Below, in pieces: positions 8,530 through 16,729 of a stretch of 44,232 bases of DNA (position 1 is its first letter; the number at the start of each line of letters is the position of its first letter). A program made the translations under genes and the position numbers. A model generated the notes under the pieces. That model was not told the DNA's origin. It did not search any database and saw only the letters and a program-made list of their open reading frames with translations. Location: the NCBI GenBank assembly GCA_964633145.1, contig CAZWFE010000018.1, positions 1-44,232 on the forward strand, read 5' to 3'. Origin of the DNA: CAJXSD01 sp964633145 (GTDB taxonomy: Bacteria > Pseudomonadota > Alphaproteobacteria > Rhodobacterales > Rhodobacteraceae).

Positions 8530-8569
8530 TGTAAAAACGCATATCTGATTTACAGCTTAGTAAGGTTTT

Positions 8570-8589
8570 CCTGTCATCACAATGACAGG
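8570..8589 (+). promoter_or_regulatory. Hairpin or operator overlapping the H-NOX ribosome-binding site
   Basis: CCTGTCAT and ATGACAGG form a perfect 8-bp inverted repeat around CACA. The 3' arm runs into the Shine-Dalgarno sequence AGGAGG (8587-8592) of the H-NOX gene, whose ATG is at 8599. In RNA the stem would pair part of the ribosome-binding site; in DNA it is also a TGTCA-N6-TGACA dyad that a protein could bind. No T-run follows, so it is a poor terminator for the upstream methyltransferase gene. Confidence 0.5.
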
Positions 8590-8598
8590 AGGACCAGA

Positions 8599-9177
8599 AT
8601 GCTGGGCGTAGTGAACAAAGCAATCGAACATTTTATTCGCGCGACATATGGCGATCGCGTCTGGCATGATGCGGCCGAACATGCATTGGTGTCGGATCAC
8701 GATATCGAACCTATGCTGATGTACAGCGATGAAATCACTTATCATTTGATTGACGGGCTGATCCAAACGACAGGTAAACCCCGTCAGGATGTGCTAGACG
8801 ATTTAGGTACATTTTTAGTCACACCACCCCATGGCCGAATGGTGCGTCGTTTGCTGCGATTTGGTGGGGCGACGTTCGACGACTTTTTGATTTCGATGGG
8901 CGATTTGAATGATCGCGTGGCGCTGGCCTTGCCTGATTTGGATTTGCCCACAATTTCCGTGGATCTGTGCGTGACAGACCGCGCCGTTATCACAGTTGAA
9001 AACCGCATCCACGGCTTTGCCAATGTGTTGCAGGGGTTGCTGCGGGCCATGGCGGATGACTATGGCACACTGGTTTTCATCGATATCGGGGAATGCGACG
9101 AAAAAACATCGCAAATCGTCGTGATACTTATCGAACAGAATTTTGCACAAGGAGCTGAATTTAATTTAGCAGGTTAA
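8599..9177 (+). CDS. H-NOX (HNOB) domain protein lacking the proximal heme histidine
   Basis: A 192-residue stand-alone heme-NO-binding domain. The start MLGVVNKAIEHFIRATYGDRVW and the segment RRLLRFGGATFDDFL match the H-NOX fold. When aligned by eye to soluble guanylate cyclase beta-1 (FLQNLDALHDH), the proximal heme ligand His105 falls on N104 (FLISMGDLNDR). The YxSxR propionate-binding motif falls on V133-N135-I137. The protein therefore probably does not bind heme in the normal way. The start codon has an excellent AGGAGG. The stop codon overlaps the Shine-Dalgarno region of the next gene, an HNOBA-GGDEF cyclase, so the two are co-translated and probably form a sensor-effector pair. Confidence 0.88.
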   Translation: MLGVVNKAIEHFIRATYGDRVWHDAAEHALVSDHDIEPMLMYSDEITYHLIDGLIQTTGKPRQDVLDDLGTFLVTPPHGRMVRRLLRFGGATFDDFLISMGDLNDRVALALPDLDLPTISVDLCVTDRAVITVENRIHGFANVLQGLLRAMADDYGTLVFIDIGECDEKTSQIVVILIEQNFAQGAEFNLAG

Positions 9178-9186
9178 GGGTTATGC

Positions 9187-10176
9187 ATGAGTGACGTGTT
9201 ATCTAAATTTTGTCCGTTTTTTATTCAGGTTGATCGCATTGGGCAGATCATGACCCTTGGCCCCAGTATGGCCAAGGTTTTGGGCTTTGCCGCGGACCAT
9301 AATTTCGGCGATTGCAATTTTCTGGATCATTTTCAAATCACGCGGCCTGCAAATTTCACAACGATCAGCCGCTTGGCCCAAGACGATGGCGCACAGCTGT
9401 CGCTCTGTCTGCGCGCGCATCCCGACATACGAATTAAGGCCACGCTCAGCCATGATTTACAATCGGATACGTTTTTCCTCAGCCCGTCCTTTGGTATCGG
9501 CGTTCAGGCCGCCATCGGACGGTTCGGGTTAACCATGACAGATTTTGCAACAACCGATATGGTGCCAGAATTGTTATATTTGATTGAGGCAAACCAGGCC
9601 GCAATGCAGGCGTCCAAGCGTTTGACGATCCGTCTGCAAGGCGCCAAAGCTGCCGCCGAAGAGCAGGCCCATAGCGATACATTAACTGGGCTTGGGAACC
9701 GGCGGGCCTTGGATGTGGCGTTGGATCATCTGATCACGCATCGACAGAAATTTTCGATCATCCAAATGGATCTAGACAAGTTCAAGGCGGTCAACGATAC
9801 CTATGGCCATGCCGCAGGGGACGCCGTTTTAACCCATGTTGCCAAGGTGATGCGCCGCGAAACACGACAATGCGATATTCTAGTGCGCTTGGGGGGGGAT
9901 GAATTTTTGATCCTTCTGCCGGATTTGACAGATGACCATCGACTGACGCAATTGGGGCAGGCGATTATTTCCGGCATAGAAGCACCGGTGATGTTCGATG
10001 GGCATATGTGTCACGTGTCGGCAAGTCTGGGCGTTGTGACCCGTTCTGACAACATGGTGTCAGATGTCGATAGCGATGACCTGCTGGTTCAGGTCGATCA
10101 TGCCGTGTATGCGGCAAAAAACGCCGGTCGTGGTTGCGTCCGCTTTGCGCCTGATATGATGCCAGCGGATGGCTAA
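9187..10176 (+). CDS. HNOBA-type PAS domain fused to a GGDEF diguanylate cyclase
   Basis: 329 residues. Residues 8-120 look like the HNOBA (H-NOX-associated) PAS-like domain (CPFFIQVDRIGQIMTLG, then FLDHFQITRP), as in the middle of soluble guanylate cyclase. A helical linker (about 125-165) leads to a GGDEF domain with LTGLGNRRAL, DLDKFKAVND and GGDEF at 236-240. The RxxD inhibition site RQCD is at 227-230. The domain should make c-di-GMP under feedback control. Its probable partner is the H-NOX protein encoded 9 bases upstream. Together they mirror the order of guanylate cyclase, H-NOX then HNOBA then cyclase, split over two genes. An AAGGG ends 6 bases before the ATG at 9187. Confidence 0.9.
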   Translation: MSDVLSKFCPFFIQVDRIGQIMTLGPSMAKVLGFAADHNFGDCNFLDHFQITRPANFTTISRLAQDDGAQLSLCLRAHPDIRIKATLSHDLQSDTFFLSPSFGIGVQAAIGRFGLTMTDFATTDMVPELLYLIEANQAAMQASKRLTIRLQGAKAAAEEQAHSDTLTGLGNRRALDVALDHLITHRQKFSIIQMDLDKFKAVNDTYGHAAGDAVLTHVAKVMRRETRQCDILVRLGGDEFLILLPDLTDDHRLTQLGQAIISGIEAPVMFDGHMCHVSASLGVVTRSDNMVSDVDSDDLLVQVDHAVYAAKNAGRGCVRFAPDMMPADG

Positions 10177-10231
10177 CCCTTTACACTCGTTTCGCCATTT
10201 GATTTTGGTCGAACCGAACGTATTGTGGGAC

Positions 10232-10257
10232 GCCTTGGGCTAGAACCAGCCCAAGGC
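10232..10257. terminator. Hairpin at the convergent ends of the GGDEF gene and the small ORF
   Basis: A perfect 10-bp stem (GCCTTGGGCT at 10232-10241, AGCCCAAGGC at 10248-10257) with a 6-base loop. It lies 55 bases after the GGDEF stop codon and overlaps the last codons of the minus-strand small gene. Neither side has a strong T-run, so termination is likely but weakly supported. Confidence 0.45.
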
Positions 10258-10455
10258 AACCTTCATAATCAAAACGCATGGCGCAAAAAATGCAAACGCG
10301 ATGCAGAATTTCTGTGCAACCGACGCGGCTGCCATCCAACGTGGCATGGCCTGCCAAACCAATATAGCCGCCCCCGCAGCATAGGCTTGGGCTTCAGCTT
10401 TGGTTTGGGTTTGGTTAAAACTTGCCACTGCTGTTTCAAATTTCTGGTTTGTCAT
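10240..10455 (-). CDS. Small hypothetical membrane protein
   Basis: 71 residues beginning MTNQKFETAVASFNQTQTKA. A polar N-terminal helix is followed by a long alanine-rich, mostly hydrophobic region (about 22-71) that could hold one or two membrane segments and ends in KVALGWF. I do not recognise a family. The ATG at 10453-10455 is supported by AGGA about 8 bases upstream; a longer frame to 10503 lacks a comparable site. The final codons form one arm of a perfect 10-bp hairpin. The gene is convergent with the GGDEF gene and lies downstream of tRNA-Glu on the same strand. Confidence 0.55.
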   Translation of the reverse strand: MTNQKFETAVASFNQTQTKAEAQAYAAGAAILVWQAMPRWMAAASVAQKFCIAFAFFAPCVLIMKVALGWF

Positions 10456-10591
10456 TTTGGATCCTATGCTTTCCCGTTTCAGGGACAGATAGACCGTCGC
10501 CAAAGCAAATCAAGCGCTGACAACACACAGACATTACCACGTTATCAAATGATTATGATAACTCGATTTTCATGAACTATAGGAGGAATAA

Positions 10592-10666
10592 TGGCAGCCC
10601 GTAGGGGAATCGAACCCCTCTTTCCAGGTTGAAAACCTGGCGTCCTAACCGATAGACGAACGGGCC
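10592..10666 (-). tRNA. tRNA-Glu (anticodon TTC)
   Basis: Read on the minus strand, a full cloverleaf is visible. The acceptor arm is GGCCCGT/ACGGGCT (ending in a G-U pair), and the D arm starts GTCT. The anticodon stem CCAGG/CCTGG carries the loop TTTTCAA, which gives anticodon TTC. The T arm AGGGG-TTCGATT-CCCCT follows. The 3' CCA is encoded (TGG at 10592-10594). It lies 88 bases downstream of recJ on the same strand. Confidence 0.96.
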
Positions 10667-10684
10667 AGCTGCTCTGTGAGGCGG

Positions 10685-10713
10685 TGTTTATGCAATGCAG
10701 CGCGCATACGCAA
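10685..10713 (-). promoter_or_regulatory. Possible promoter of tRNA-Glu
   Basis: On the minus strand, TTGCGT (complement of 10708-10713) and TAAACA (complement of 10685-10690) are separated by 17 bases, and a GC-rich stretch follows before the tRNA 18 bases later. The -10 match is poor, so this is only a candidate. Confidence 0.25.
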
Positions 10714-10754
10714 GAGGAAAAATACGCTTTTGCAAAAAAAACTTTCTTGGCAAT

Positions 10755-12500
10755 TCACGTGGATACAAAGGCCGCGTCTTCTAGGCGCAATTGCACTGTT
10801 TTTCGTCCCTGCCAAATATTGATATCCAGCTTGCCGGCAAGGTGCACGCGTCGATCACGATGGTTTTCCAGCGCAGCACCCAGATCAGAATCATAGGCAC
10901 CAAAGCAGATGGCATCCATGGAATGGCCTAAACCATCGCCAAAGCGTAATTTCAGGTGCGTGTCACCAACGCGGCGTGCGTAGTTTATTTTCATACTGGC
11001 AAAACAGTACCTTGGGCCCGCTGCGCCTGCGCCGAATGGGCCAGCTTGTTCAATGGCATCGCATAATTCCACGGTCGCGGCCATTGGCATCAACATGCCG
11101 TCCAATCGCAAATCGGGCGCGCCTAGGTTTGCGGCCCCTTGTGCGGTCATAAGTTCGGATAACCGTTCCATTGCCGCCGGTATTTTTTCTTCGGCAACAC
11201 TAAGGCCGGCGGCCATTTTATGTCCACCACCTTTGATCAAAAGGCCTTCTTGGGCCAGCTTGTGAATGGCCGCGCCTAGGTCGATGCCAGATACCGATCG
11301 GCCTGATCCCTTGCCAATACCATCTTCGATCCCAATCACGATTGAGGGCCGGTTGCTGGCCTCTTTCAGGCGCGATGCGACGATCCCCACCACACCGGGG
11401 TGCCAGCCCGCGCCCGCCGCCCAGACCAAGGGACCATCAAGCCCGCGTTGTTCGGCCTGTTCAAAAGCGCCAAGGCGGACGGCCTGTTCAATGTCACGGC
11501 GTTCGTCGTTGAGTTGGTTGAGTTTGTCGGCCATGGCCTGCGCGGCAATCGGATCGGTGCTGCACAGTAATTTTGCCCCCAAATCGGCCTGACCTATGCG
11601 GCCGCCGGCATTGATGCGCGGCCCCAACAGATACCCCAGATGATAGGCCGTCGGCATGCCATCCAATCGTGCTGCGTCGCTTAGGGCGACCAGTCCAATG
11701 CGACCGCGCCGTGCCATCACCTTTAACCCTTGGCGCACAAAGGCGCGGTTGACGCCAATCAATGGGGCGACATCTGCAACCGTACCCAAGGCCACCAAAT
11801 CCAGCATATCCAACAAATTTGGACCGGCAGGTCCCGCATCGCGCATCTGGCGTGAACATTCCACCAATGTCAAAAACACAACGCCAGCTGCACACAAATG
11901 TGCCAAGTCGCCGTTTTCGTCCTGACGGTTCGGGTTCACCACCGCCAAACAGTCGGGCAGGGTTTCCCCGCCCAAATGGTGATCCAGCACGATCACGTCG
12001 CAGGATGCCGCGGCCGCAATCGCTTCATGGCTGAGGGTGCCACAATCCACGCAGATGATCAGGTCATGCTGGCTGGCCAAGTCTGACATAGCGGGTGCGT
12101 TGGGGCCATAGCCTTCGGTTATGCGGTCGGGAATATATAGGGTGCAATCGATACCAAAATGGCGAAACCATGTAACCAACAGGGCGCCCGATGTTGCCCC
12201 GTCCACATCATAGTCGGCGAAAATTGCAACTTTTTGTTTCGATCGGACCGAATGAACGACCCGTGCCGCGGCGGTATTCATGTCCTTGAGCACAAGAGGG
12301 TCGGGCAATAGATCGCGCAGCTGTGGTTCCAAATATTTGGTTGCCGCCTCGGATGGGACGCCCAGACGTGCCATCACGGCACATACGGCCGAAGGCAGGT
12401 CTGTTTGCTGTTCCATGGCCTCGGCTGCGCGGCGCACATCATCTGTTGGGCCGACCCATGTCCGCCCTGTCAGTGATGTATCAACGCCCAGAAACCCCAA
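10755..12500 (-). CDS. recJ: Single-stranded-DNA-specific exonuclease RecJ
   Basis: A 5'-3' exonuclease acting in recombination and mismatch repair. The 581 residues match the family. The DHH-superfamily metal motifs are DYDVDG (96-101), VDCGT (151-155) and DHH (173-175). The DHHA1 glycine-rich motif GGGHKMAAG is at 424-432, followed by an OB-like C-terminal part. The gene starts 7 bases after the glpX stop codon, so it belongs to the hom-glpX-recJ operon. A T8 run follows the stop codon, but no good stem precedes it. tRNA-Glu lies downstream on the same strand. Confidence 0.96.
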   Translation of the reverse strand: MGFLGVDTSLTGRTWVGPTDDVRRAAEAMEQQTDLPSAVCAVMARLGVPSEAATKYLEPQLRDLLPDPLVLKDMNTAAARVVHSVRSKQKVAIFADYDVDGATSGALLVTWFRHFGIDCTLYIPDRITEGYGPNAPAMSDLASQHDLIICVDCGTLSHEAIAAAASCDVIVLDHHLGGETLPDCLAVVNPNRQDENGDLAHLCAAGVVFLTLVECSRQMRDAGPAGPNLLDMLDLVALGTVADVAPLIGVNRAFVRQGLKVMARRGRIGLVALSDAARLDGMPTAYHLGYLLGPRINAGGRIGQADLGAKLLCSTDPIAAQAMADKLNQLNDERRDIEQAVRLGAFEQAEQRGLDGPLVWAAGAGWHPGVVGIVASRLKEASNRPSIVIGIEDGIGKGSGRSVSGIDLGAAIHKLAQEGLLIKGGGHKMAAGLSVAEEKIPAAMERLSELMTAQGAANLGAPDLRLDGMLMPMAATVELCDAIEQAGPFGAGAAGPRYCFASMKINYARRVGDTHLKLRFGDGLGHSMDAICFGAYDSDLGAALENHRDRRVHLAGKLDINIWQGRKTVQLRLEDAAFVST

Positions 12501-12507
12501 ATCAATC

Positions 12508-13479
12508 CTACGCAGTCCGTGGATTGCGATAAATCATGCGGCGTACTGATCCAGTCTTTGATCGCATTAACAGTGTTTCAGTTGTAATGGATGCAATCTC
12601 ACGCTTGATCCCAGGCAGCAACGACCCCCCTGTCACACCGGTGGCTGCAAAAATCACATCCTGCGTGACCATGTCGTCGCGGGTATAGATGCGGTCCAGT
12701 TCGGTAATGCCCGCTTTGTGCGCGCGCGATTTTTCGTCATCATTGCGAAACAGCAAACGGCCATAGATTTGTCCGCCCATACATTTCAGGGCTGCTGCGG
12801 CCAGTACGCCTTCCGGTGCGCCGCCGGTGCCCATGTACATGTCAATGCCTGTCGTCGCAGGTTCTGCACAGTGCATAACGCCTGCGACATCACCATCGGT
12901 GATCAAACGAATGGCGGCGCCAGTTGCACGCACCTGATCAATCATGTCCTGATGGCGGGGGCGTTCCAAAATGCACACGGTAATATCACGCGCTTCGCAG
13001 CCTTTGGCTGCGGCCAATGCTGTGACGCGTTCGGCGGGCGACATATCCAATGTGACTGTATCAACGTCATAGCCTGGTCCAATCGCTAATTTTTCCATGT
13101 AAACGTCAGGGGCATGCAGCATGGACCCGCGTGGTCCCATCGCGATTACGGTTAGGGCGTTTGGCATGTCCTTGGCGGTTAGCGTTGTTCCCTCAAGCGG
13201 GTCCAGCGCGATATCAACGCCCGGACCGGTGCCGGTGCCAACCTCTTCGCCGATGTATAGCATGGGCGCTTCGTCGCGTTCGCCTTCGCCGATGACGACG
13301 ACGCCGGCGATGTCCAGTTTGTTCAACTGTTCGCGCATTGCATTTACGGCTGCTTGATCGGCTGCTTTCTCATCGCCACGACCGATCAGATCAGCGGATG
13401 CAATTGCTGCGGCTTCGGACACACGGGCCAAGCCCAGCGACAGCATACGGTCGTTAAAATCAATTTTTGGCTTGGTCAT
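12508..13479 (-). CDS. glpX: Class II fructose-1,6-bisphosphatase GlpX
   Basis: This enzyme removes the 1-phosphate of fructose 1,6-bisphosphate in gluconeogenesis. It has 323 residues. The lithium-sensitive phosphatase motifs are VVIGEGERDEAPML (about 61-74) and LDPLEGTTL (about 92-100), which carry the metal-binding acidic residues. TDGDVAGVM and GTGGAPEGVLAAAAL are also typical of GlpX. It sits between hom (21-base gap) and recJ (7-base gap), all on the minus strand, and is probably part of one transcript. Confidence 0.96.
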   Translation of the reverse strand: MTKPKIDFNDRMLSLGLARVSEAAAIASADLIGRGDEKAADQAAVNAMREQLNKLDIAGVVVIGEGERDEAPMLYIGEEVGTGTGPGVDIALDPLEGTTLTAKDMPNALTVIAMGPRGSMLHAPDVYMEKLAIGPGYDVDTVTLDMSPAERVTALAAAKGCEARDITVCILERPRHQDMIDQVRATGAAIRLITDGDVAGVMHCAEPATTGIDMYMGTGGAPEGVLAAAALKCMGGQIYGRLLFRNDDEKSRAHKAGITELDRIYTRDDMVTQDVIFAATGVTGGSLLPGIKREIASITTETLLMRSKTGSVRRMIYRNPRTA

Positions 13480-13500
13480 GATGGCGATGTTCCTTAAAAT

Positions 13501-14787
13501 TTACACGTCTTCGATACGCAGCGCCACAGGGGCGCCAATCACTACGCCTGTATTGGGCAATTTTTCAATTGCTTGCAACAAGTTAGCGTTATCAGTTTTA
13601 TGCGTAACGATCAAAACCGGTGCATTTTTACCATCGTGGTCATATTGGCGCATACGTTTGATTGAAATATCGCTTTGGCCCAGTACGGTTGCAACTTTGG
13701 CCAAGGCGCCGGGGGTGTCCACCAGTTCTAGCCGAATGTAGTAGGGGCATTCGATTTTTGAAATCGCAGCCTGTGCAGGCTTTAGCGTGCTGGCCGGTTG
13801 TCCAAATGTGGTGATCCGTGTGCCGCGCGCGATATCCAAAACATCGGACATCACCGCGCTTGCGGTTGGTCCTTCGCCTGCGCCGGCGCCACGCAGGACA
13901 ACTTGGCCCACTTCGTCGCCTTCGACGACAACCATGTTTGTGCCGCCCTCTAACTGGCCCAAGGGGGAATTCGTGGGGACCAAGCAAGGGGACATGCGCT
14001 GTTCCAAACCTTCGGCGGTCATTTGTGCCACGCCCAACAATTTGATGCGATAGCCCATGTCAGCGGCCTGAACGATATCGTCGATGGAAATATTTTCGAT
14101 GCCTTGCAATTCGACGCCGTCAAAATTGACCTCGGTGCCAAAGGCAATTGACGACAACAGCGCCAGTTTGTGGCCGGCATCAATGCCACCCACATCCAAA
14201 GTTGGGTCAGCCTCAAGGTAGCCCAGATCGGCGGCCTCTTGGAACACAGTGTCGTATGGCAGGCCCGCAGATTGCATCCGTGTCAGGATATAGTTGCAGG
14301 TCCCGTTCATCACGCCCATCACGCGGGTGACTTGGTTTGCAGCCAACCCTTCGGTCAGGGATTTGATAATTGGAATACCGCCTGCGACGGCAGCTTCAAA
14401 CCGCAAAACGCATCCGTTATTTTCGGCCAACTCGGCCAATTCCTGTCCGTAATGGGCCAGCATGGCCTTGTTTGCAGTCACCACATCTTTGCCCAGTTCT
14501 AACGCGGCGATGGTTGCATCCTTGGCGGGGCCATCATGGCCGCCCATCAATTCGACAAACACATCCACATCATCACGTTTCGCCAATGCAACAGGGTCGG
14601 TTTCCCACGCATACCCCGACATATCCACGCCACGATCTTTGGATGCGTCACGCGCTGATACGGCCGTGATTACCATGTCGCGTCCCGTCCGCATGGCCAA
14701 CATATCAGCTTTCTGCTGAATGATTTTTACAACGCCAACACCGACTGTTCCTAAACCGGCGATGCCCAATCTTAGGGGCTGGGACAT
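13501..14787 (-). CDS. hom: Homoserine dehydrogenase
   Basis: This enzyme reduces aspartate semialdehyde to homoserine, the branch to threonine and methionine. It has 428 residues. The NAD(P)-binding glycine motif GLGTVGVGVV is at about 11-20. The catalytic-domain signature runs through TANKAMLAHYG and DPTLDVGGIDAGHKLALL. A C-terminal ACT domain (about 350-425, LVDTPGALAKVATVLG) suggests feedback by an amino acid, typically threonine. The ATG at 14785-14787 has AAGGAG about 8 bases upstream. It is the first gene of the hom-glpX-recJ operon and divergent from the TetR gene. Confidence 0.97.
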   Translation of the reverse strand: MSQPLRLGIAGLGTVGVGVVKIIQQKADMLAMRTGRDMVITAVSARDASKDRGVDMSGYAWETDPVALAKRDDVDVFVELMGGHDGPAKDATIAALELGKDVVTANKAMLAHYGQELAELAENNGCVLRFEAAVAGGIPIIKSLTEGLAANQVTRVMGVMNGTCNYILTRMQSAGLPYDTVFQEAADLGYLEADPTLDVGGIDAGHKLALLSSIAFGTEVNFDGVELQGIENISIDDIVQAADMGYRIKLLGVAQMTAEGLEQRMSPCLVPTNSPLGQLEGGTNMVVVEGDEVGQVVLRGAGAGEGPTASAVMSDVLDIARGTRITTFGQPASTLKPAQAAISKIECPYYIRLELVDTPGALAKVATVLGQSDISIKRMRQYDHDGKNAPVLIVTHKTDNANLLQAIEKLPNTGVVIGAPVALRIEDV

Positions 14788-14916
14788 GGGGGACTCCTTA
14801 AGATAACTTTTTCTCGATTGGATTTAGCTGGTTCATCCTTGTTGCGCAACGGTTCGAGCGCCGAAAATCCCTTTTTCATCAAATTTACAACTAAGTCCGT
14901 TGCAAGGGGTTTTATA

Positions 14917-14930
14917 TGAACATCTGTTCA
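14917..14930. promoter_or_regulatory. Palindromic operator upstream of the TetR gene
   Basis: TGAACATCTGTTCA is a perfect 14-bp palindrome ending 14 bases before the TetR start codon. Its size and position fit autoregulation by a TetR-type dimer. A possible -10 element, TATTAT, lies at 14933-14938, just after it. It also sits 130 bases upstream of hom and might influence that gene. Confidence 0.5.
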
Positions 14931-14944
14931 GATATTATATCGCA

Positions 14945-15541
14945 ATGGCACGTACAGCAGGATCACATTCGCAAACCACCGGCCCCCGCGTTCGCGCGCA
15001 GGCCGAAGCATTGTTTGCCAAGCATGGCTATGCGGCCGTATCAATGCGCCAGATTGCAGCCGCGGTGGGTGTGCAGGCGGGGGCATTGTATAACTATATC
15101 CCTGACAAACAAACACTGTTGTTTTCGTTGTTGCATGATCATATGGCTGATTTGTTGGTCGCATGGGATGGCCAAGATCTATCAAATGATCCGCTGATCG
15201 TTTTGGATCAATTCACGCAGTTTCACTTGGAATATCACCTAAACCGCAAAGACGCGGTGTTCATTGCCTATATGGAATTGCGCAATCTTACGACAGACAA
15301 TTTCGCAATCATTGAAACCCTGCGCCGCCAATACGAAGATCACTTGGAACGATTGATCATCGCCGCGCAGCAGGCGGGTGCGGTTACCGTGGCAGATACC
15401 CGCATCGTGACCCTAGCCGTGATCGGCATGTTGACCGAGGTGACGACATGGTACCGGCCAGACGGACGGCTGGACATGGCCGTACTGTGCGGCATGTATA
15501 AAACACTGGTGCGCCGCACACTGGGAGCGACGCAGGTTTAG
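14945..15541 (+). CDS. TetR-family transcriptional regulator
   Basis: 198 residues. The N-terminal helix-turn-helix (about 14-58) contains the typical ALFAKHGYAAVSMRQIAAAVGV followed by GALYNYIPDKQTLL. The remaining helices (about 65-190) form the ligand and dimer domain, probably of the TetR C-terminal class seen in fatty-acid or acyl-CoA responsive regulators; the ligand is unknown. The ATG at 14945 is chosen because MARTAGSHS is a usual start in this group. No Shine-Dalgarno site is seen, and a possible -10 box ends 6 bases before the ATG, so the message may be leaderless. A TTG-started extension to 14900 would read through the operator. The gene is convergent with pirin, with a 6-base gap. 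Confidence 0.88.
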   Translation: MARTAGSHSQTTGPRVRAQAEALFAKHGYAAVSMRQIAAAVGVQAGALYNYIPDKQTLLFSLLHDHMADLLVAWDGQDLSNDPLIVLDQFTQFHLEYHLNRKDAVFIAYMELRNLTTDNFAIIETLRRQYEDHLERLIIAAQQAGAVTVADTRIVTLAVIGMLTEVTTWYRPDGRLDMAVLCGMYKTLVRRTLGATQV

Positions 15542-15547
15542 CACGGC

Positions 15548-16459
15548 CTAATGCGCCGGTTTGATGAATGTGCCATTTCGCAAATCTTTGATCGCTTGGC
15601 GTAATTCATCTTGGGTGTTCATAACGATTGGCCCATGCCACGCAACGGGTTCCTGGATTGGGGCACCTGAAATCAGCAAAAACCGTACGCCGTCTGGTCC
15701 CGCCTGCAAGGTCACTTCGTCGCCGGTGCCAAATTTGACCAAGGTGCGGTTGCCCGACATATCGCGAATATTAACTTCTTCGCCCATGACTTCTTTTTCC
15801 AGCAGGACGCCATTGGGTTGCGACGCATCCGCAAAGGCAGCCGAGCCTTGGAAAATATAGGCAAATGCCTTGCGATAGGTGTCAATCTTGAATGTTTTTT
15901 TCACACCCGCAGGGACATAGATATCCAAATACTGTGGATCGGCGGCGATGCCATCAACGGGGCCAGTTTTGCCCCAAAATGATCCGACAATCACCTTGAC
16001 TTGGGTGCCGTCGTCATCGGTGATGACTGGAATATCGGGCGCTTTGACGTCTTGATACCGAGGGGCGGTCATTTTCAGGTCACTTGGCAAATTCGCCCAC
16101 AGTTGAAATCCATGCATTTGGCCGTCGGCGTTCCCTTTGGGCATTTCTTGGTGCAAAATCCCAGATCCGGCTGTCATCCATTGGACATCACCGGCACCCA
16201 ACGTGCCTTGATTGCCCAAGCTGTCGCCATGATCCACGGTTCCAGACAAAACATAGGTAATGGTTTCAATCCCACGGTGGGGATGCCAAGGAAACCCTTT
16301 CATAAAATGCGCGGGGTGTTCATTGCGAAAATCATCAAACAACAAAAATGGATCAAGTTCGCTTGGATCTTGGAACCCAAACGCGCGATGCAGATGGACG
16401 CCCGCGCCTTCCATTGTGGGTTGGGCCGAACGCTTTTCAACAATTGGACGAATAGACAT
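15548..16459 (-). CDS. Pirin family protein
   Basis: 303 residues forming two cupin domains. The N-terminal metal site shows HPHRGIET (about 59-66) with the further ligands H and E in SGILHQE (about 98-104), all of which are kept. The C-terminal domain includes YVPAGVKKTF and the ending IVMNTQDELRQAIKDLRNGTF, typical of bacterial pirins. Some bacterial pirins have quercetinase activity or act as metabolic regulators, but no specific role can be assigned here. Its start lies 270 bases from the divergent glutamate dehydrogenase gene. Confidence 0.93.
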   Translation of the reverse strand: MSIRPIVEKRSAQPTMEGAGVHLHRAFGFQDPSELDPFLLFDDFRNEHPAHFMKGFPWHPHRGIETITYVLSGTVDHGDSLGNQGTLGAGDVQWMTAGSGILHQEMPKGNADGQMHGFQLWANLPSDLKMTAPRYQDVKAPDIPVITDDDGTQVKVIVGSFWGKTGPVDGIAADPQYLDIYVPAGVKKTFKIDTYRKAFAYIFQGSAAFADASQPNGVLLEKEVMGEEVNIRDMSGNRTLVKFGTGDEVTLQAGPDGVRFLLISGAPIQEPVAWHGPIVMNTQDELRQAIKDLRNGTFIKPAH

Positions 16460-16729
16460 GCTGTGTCTCCTTTTTTGATAATCTAGGGCGAAACACCTAG
16501 TGCAGCAAGACAGACAACTGTGGGAAACTGGACAGGCAATGCGCGTAAATGCACAAGTCAGCTCGGCATAAATACAGATTGCACTGCCTGCGACAATCTG
16601 TACGTTGGGTAAATGGTATAGGTTTTCAATCCATCGGTATTATTTCGCCCGTTTCATCATATTTTGCTAACCTATCTATGCCGTTATCTAGAAAGACACA
16701 GCACATGACAGCGTTTCGGAGGATTCCAA

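Noticed and set aside
16460..16729. Possible small genes in the pirin to glutamate dehydrogenase gap
   Set aside because: The open frames there are short, lack ribosome-binding sites and look random; the 270 bases most likely hold two divergent promoters.
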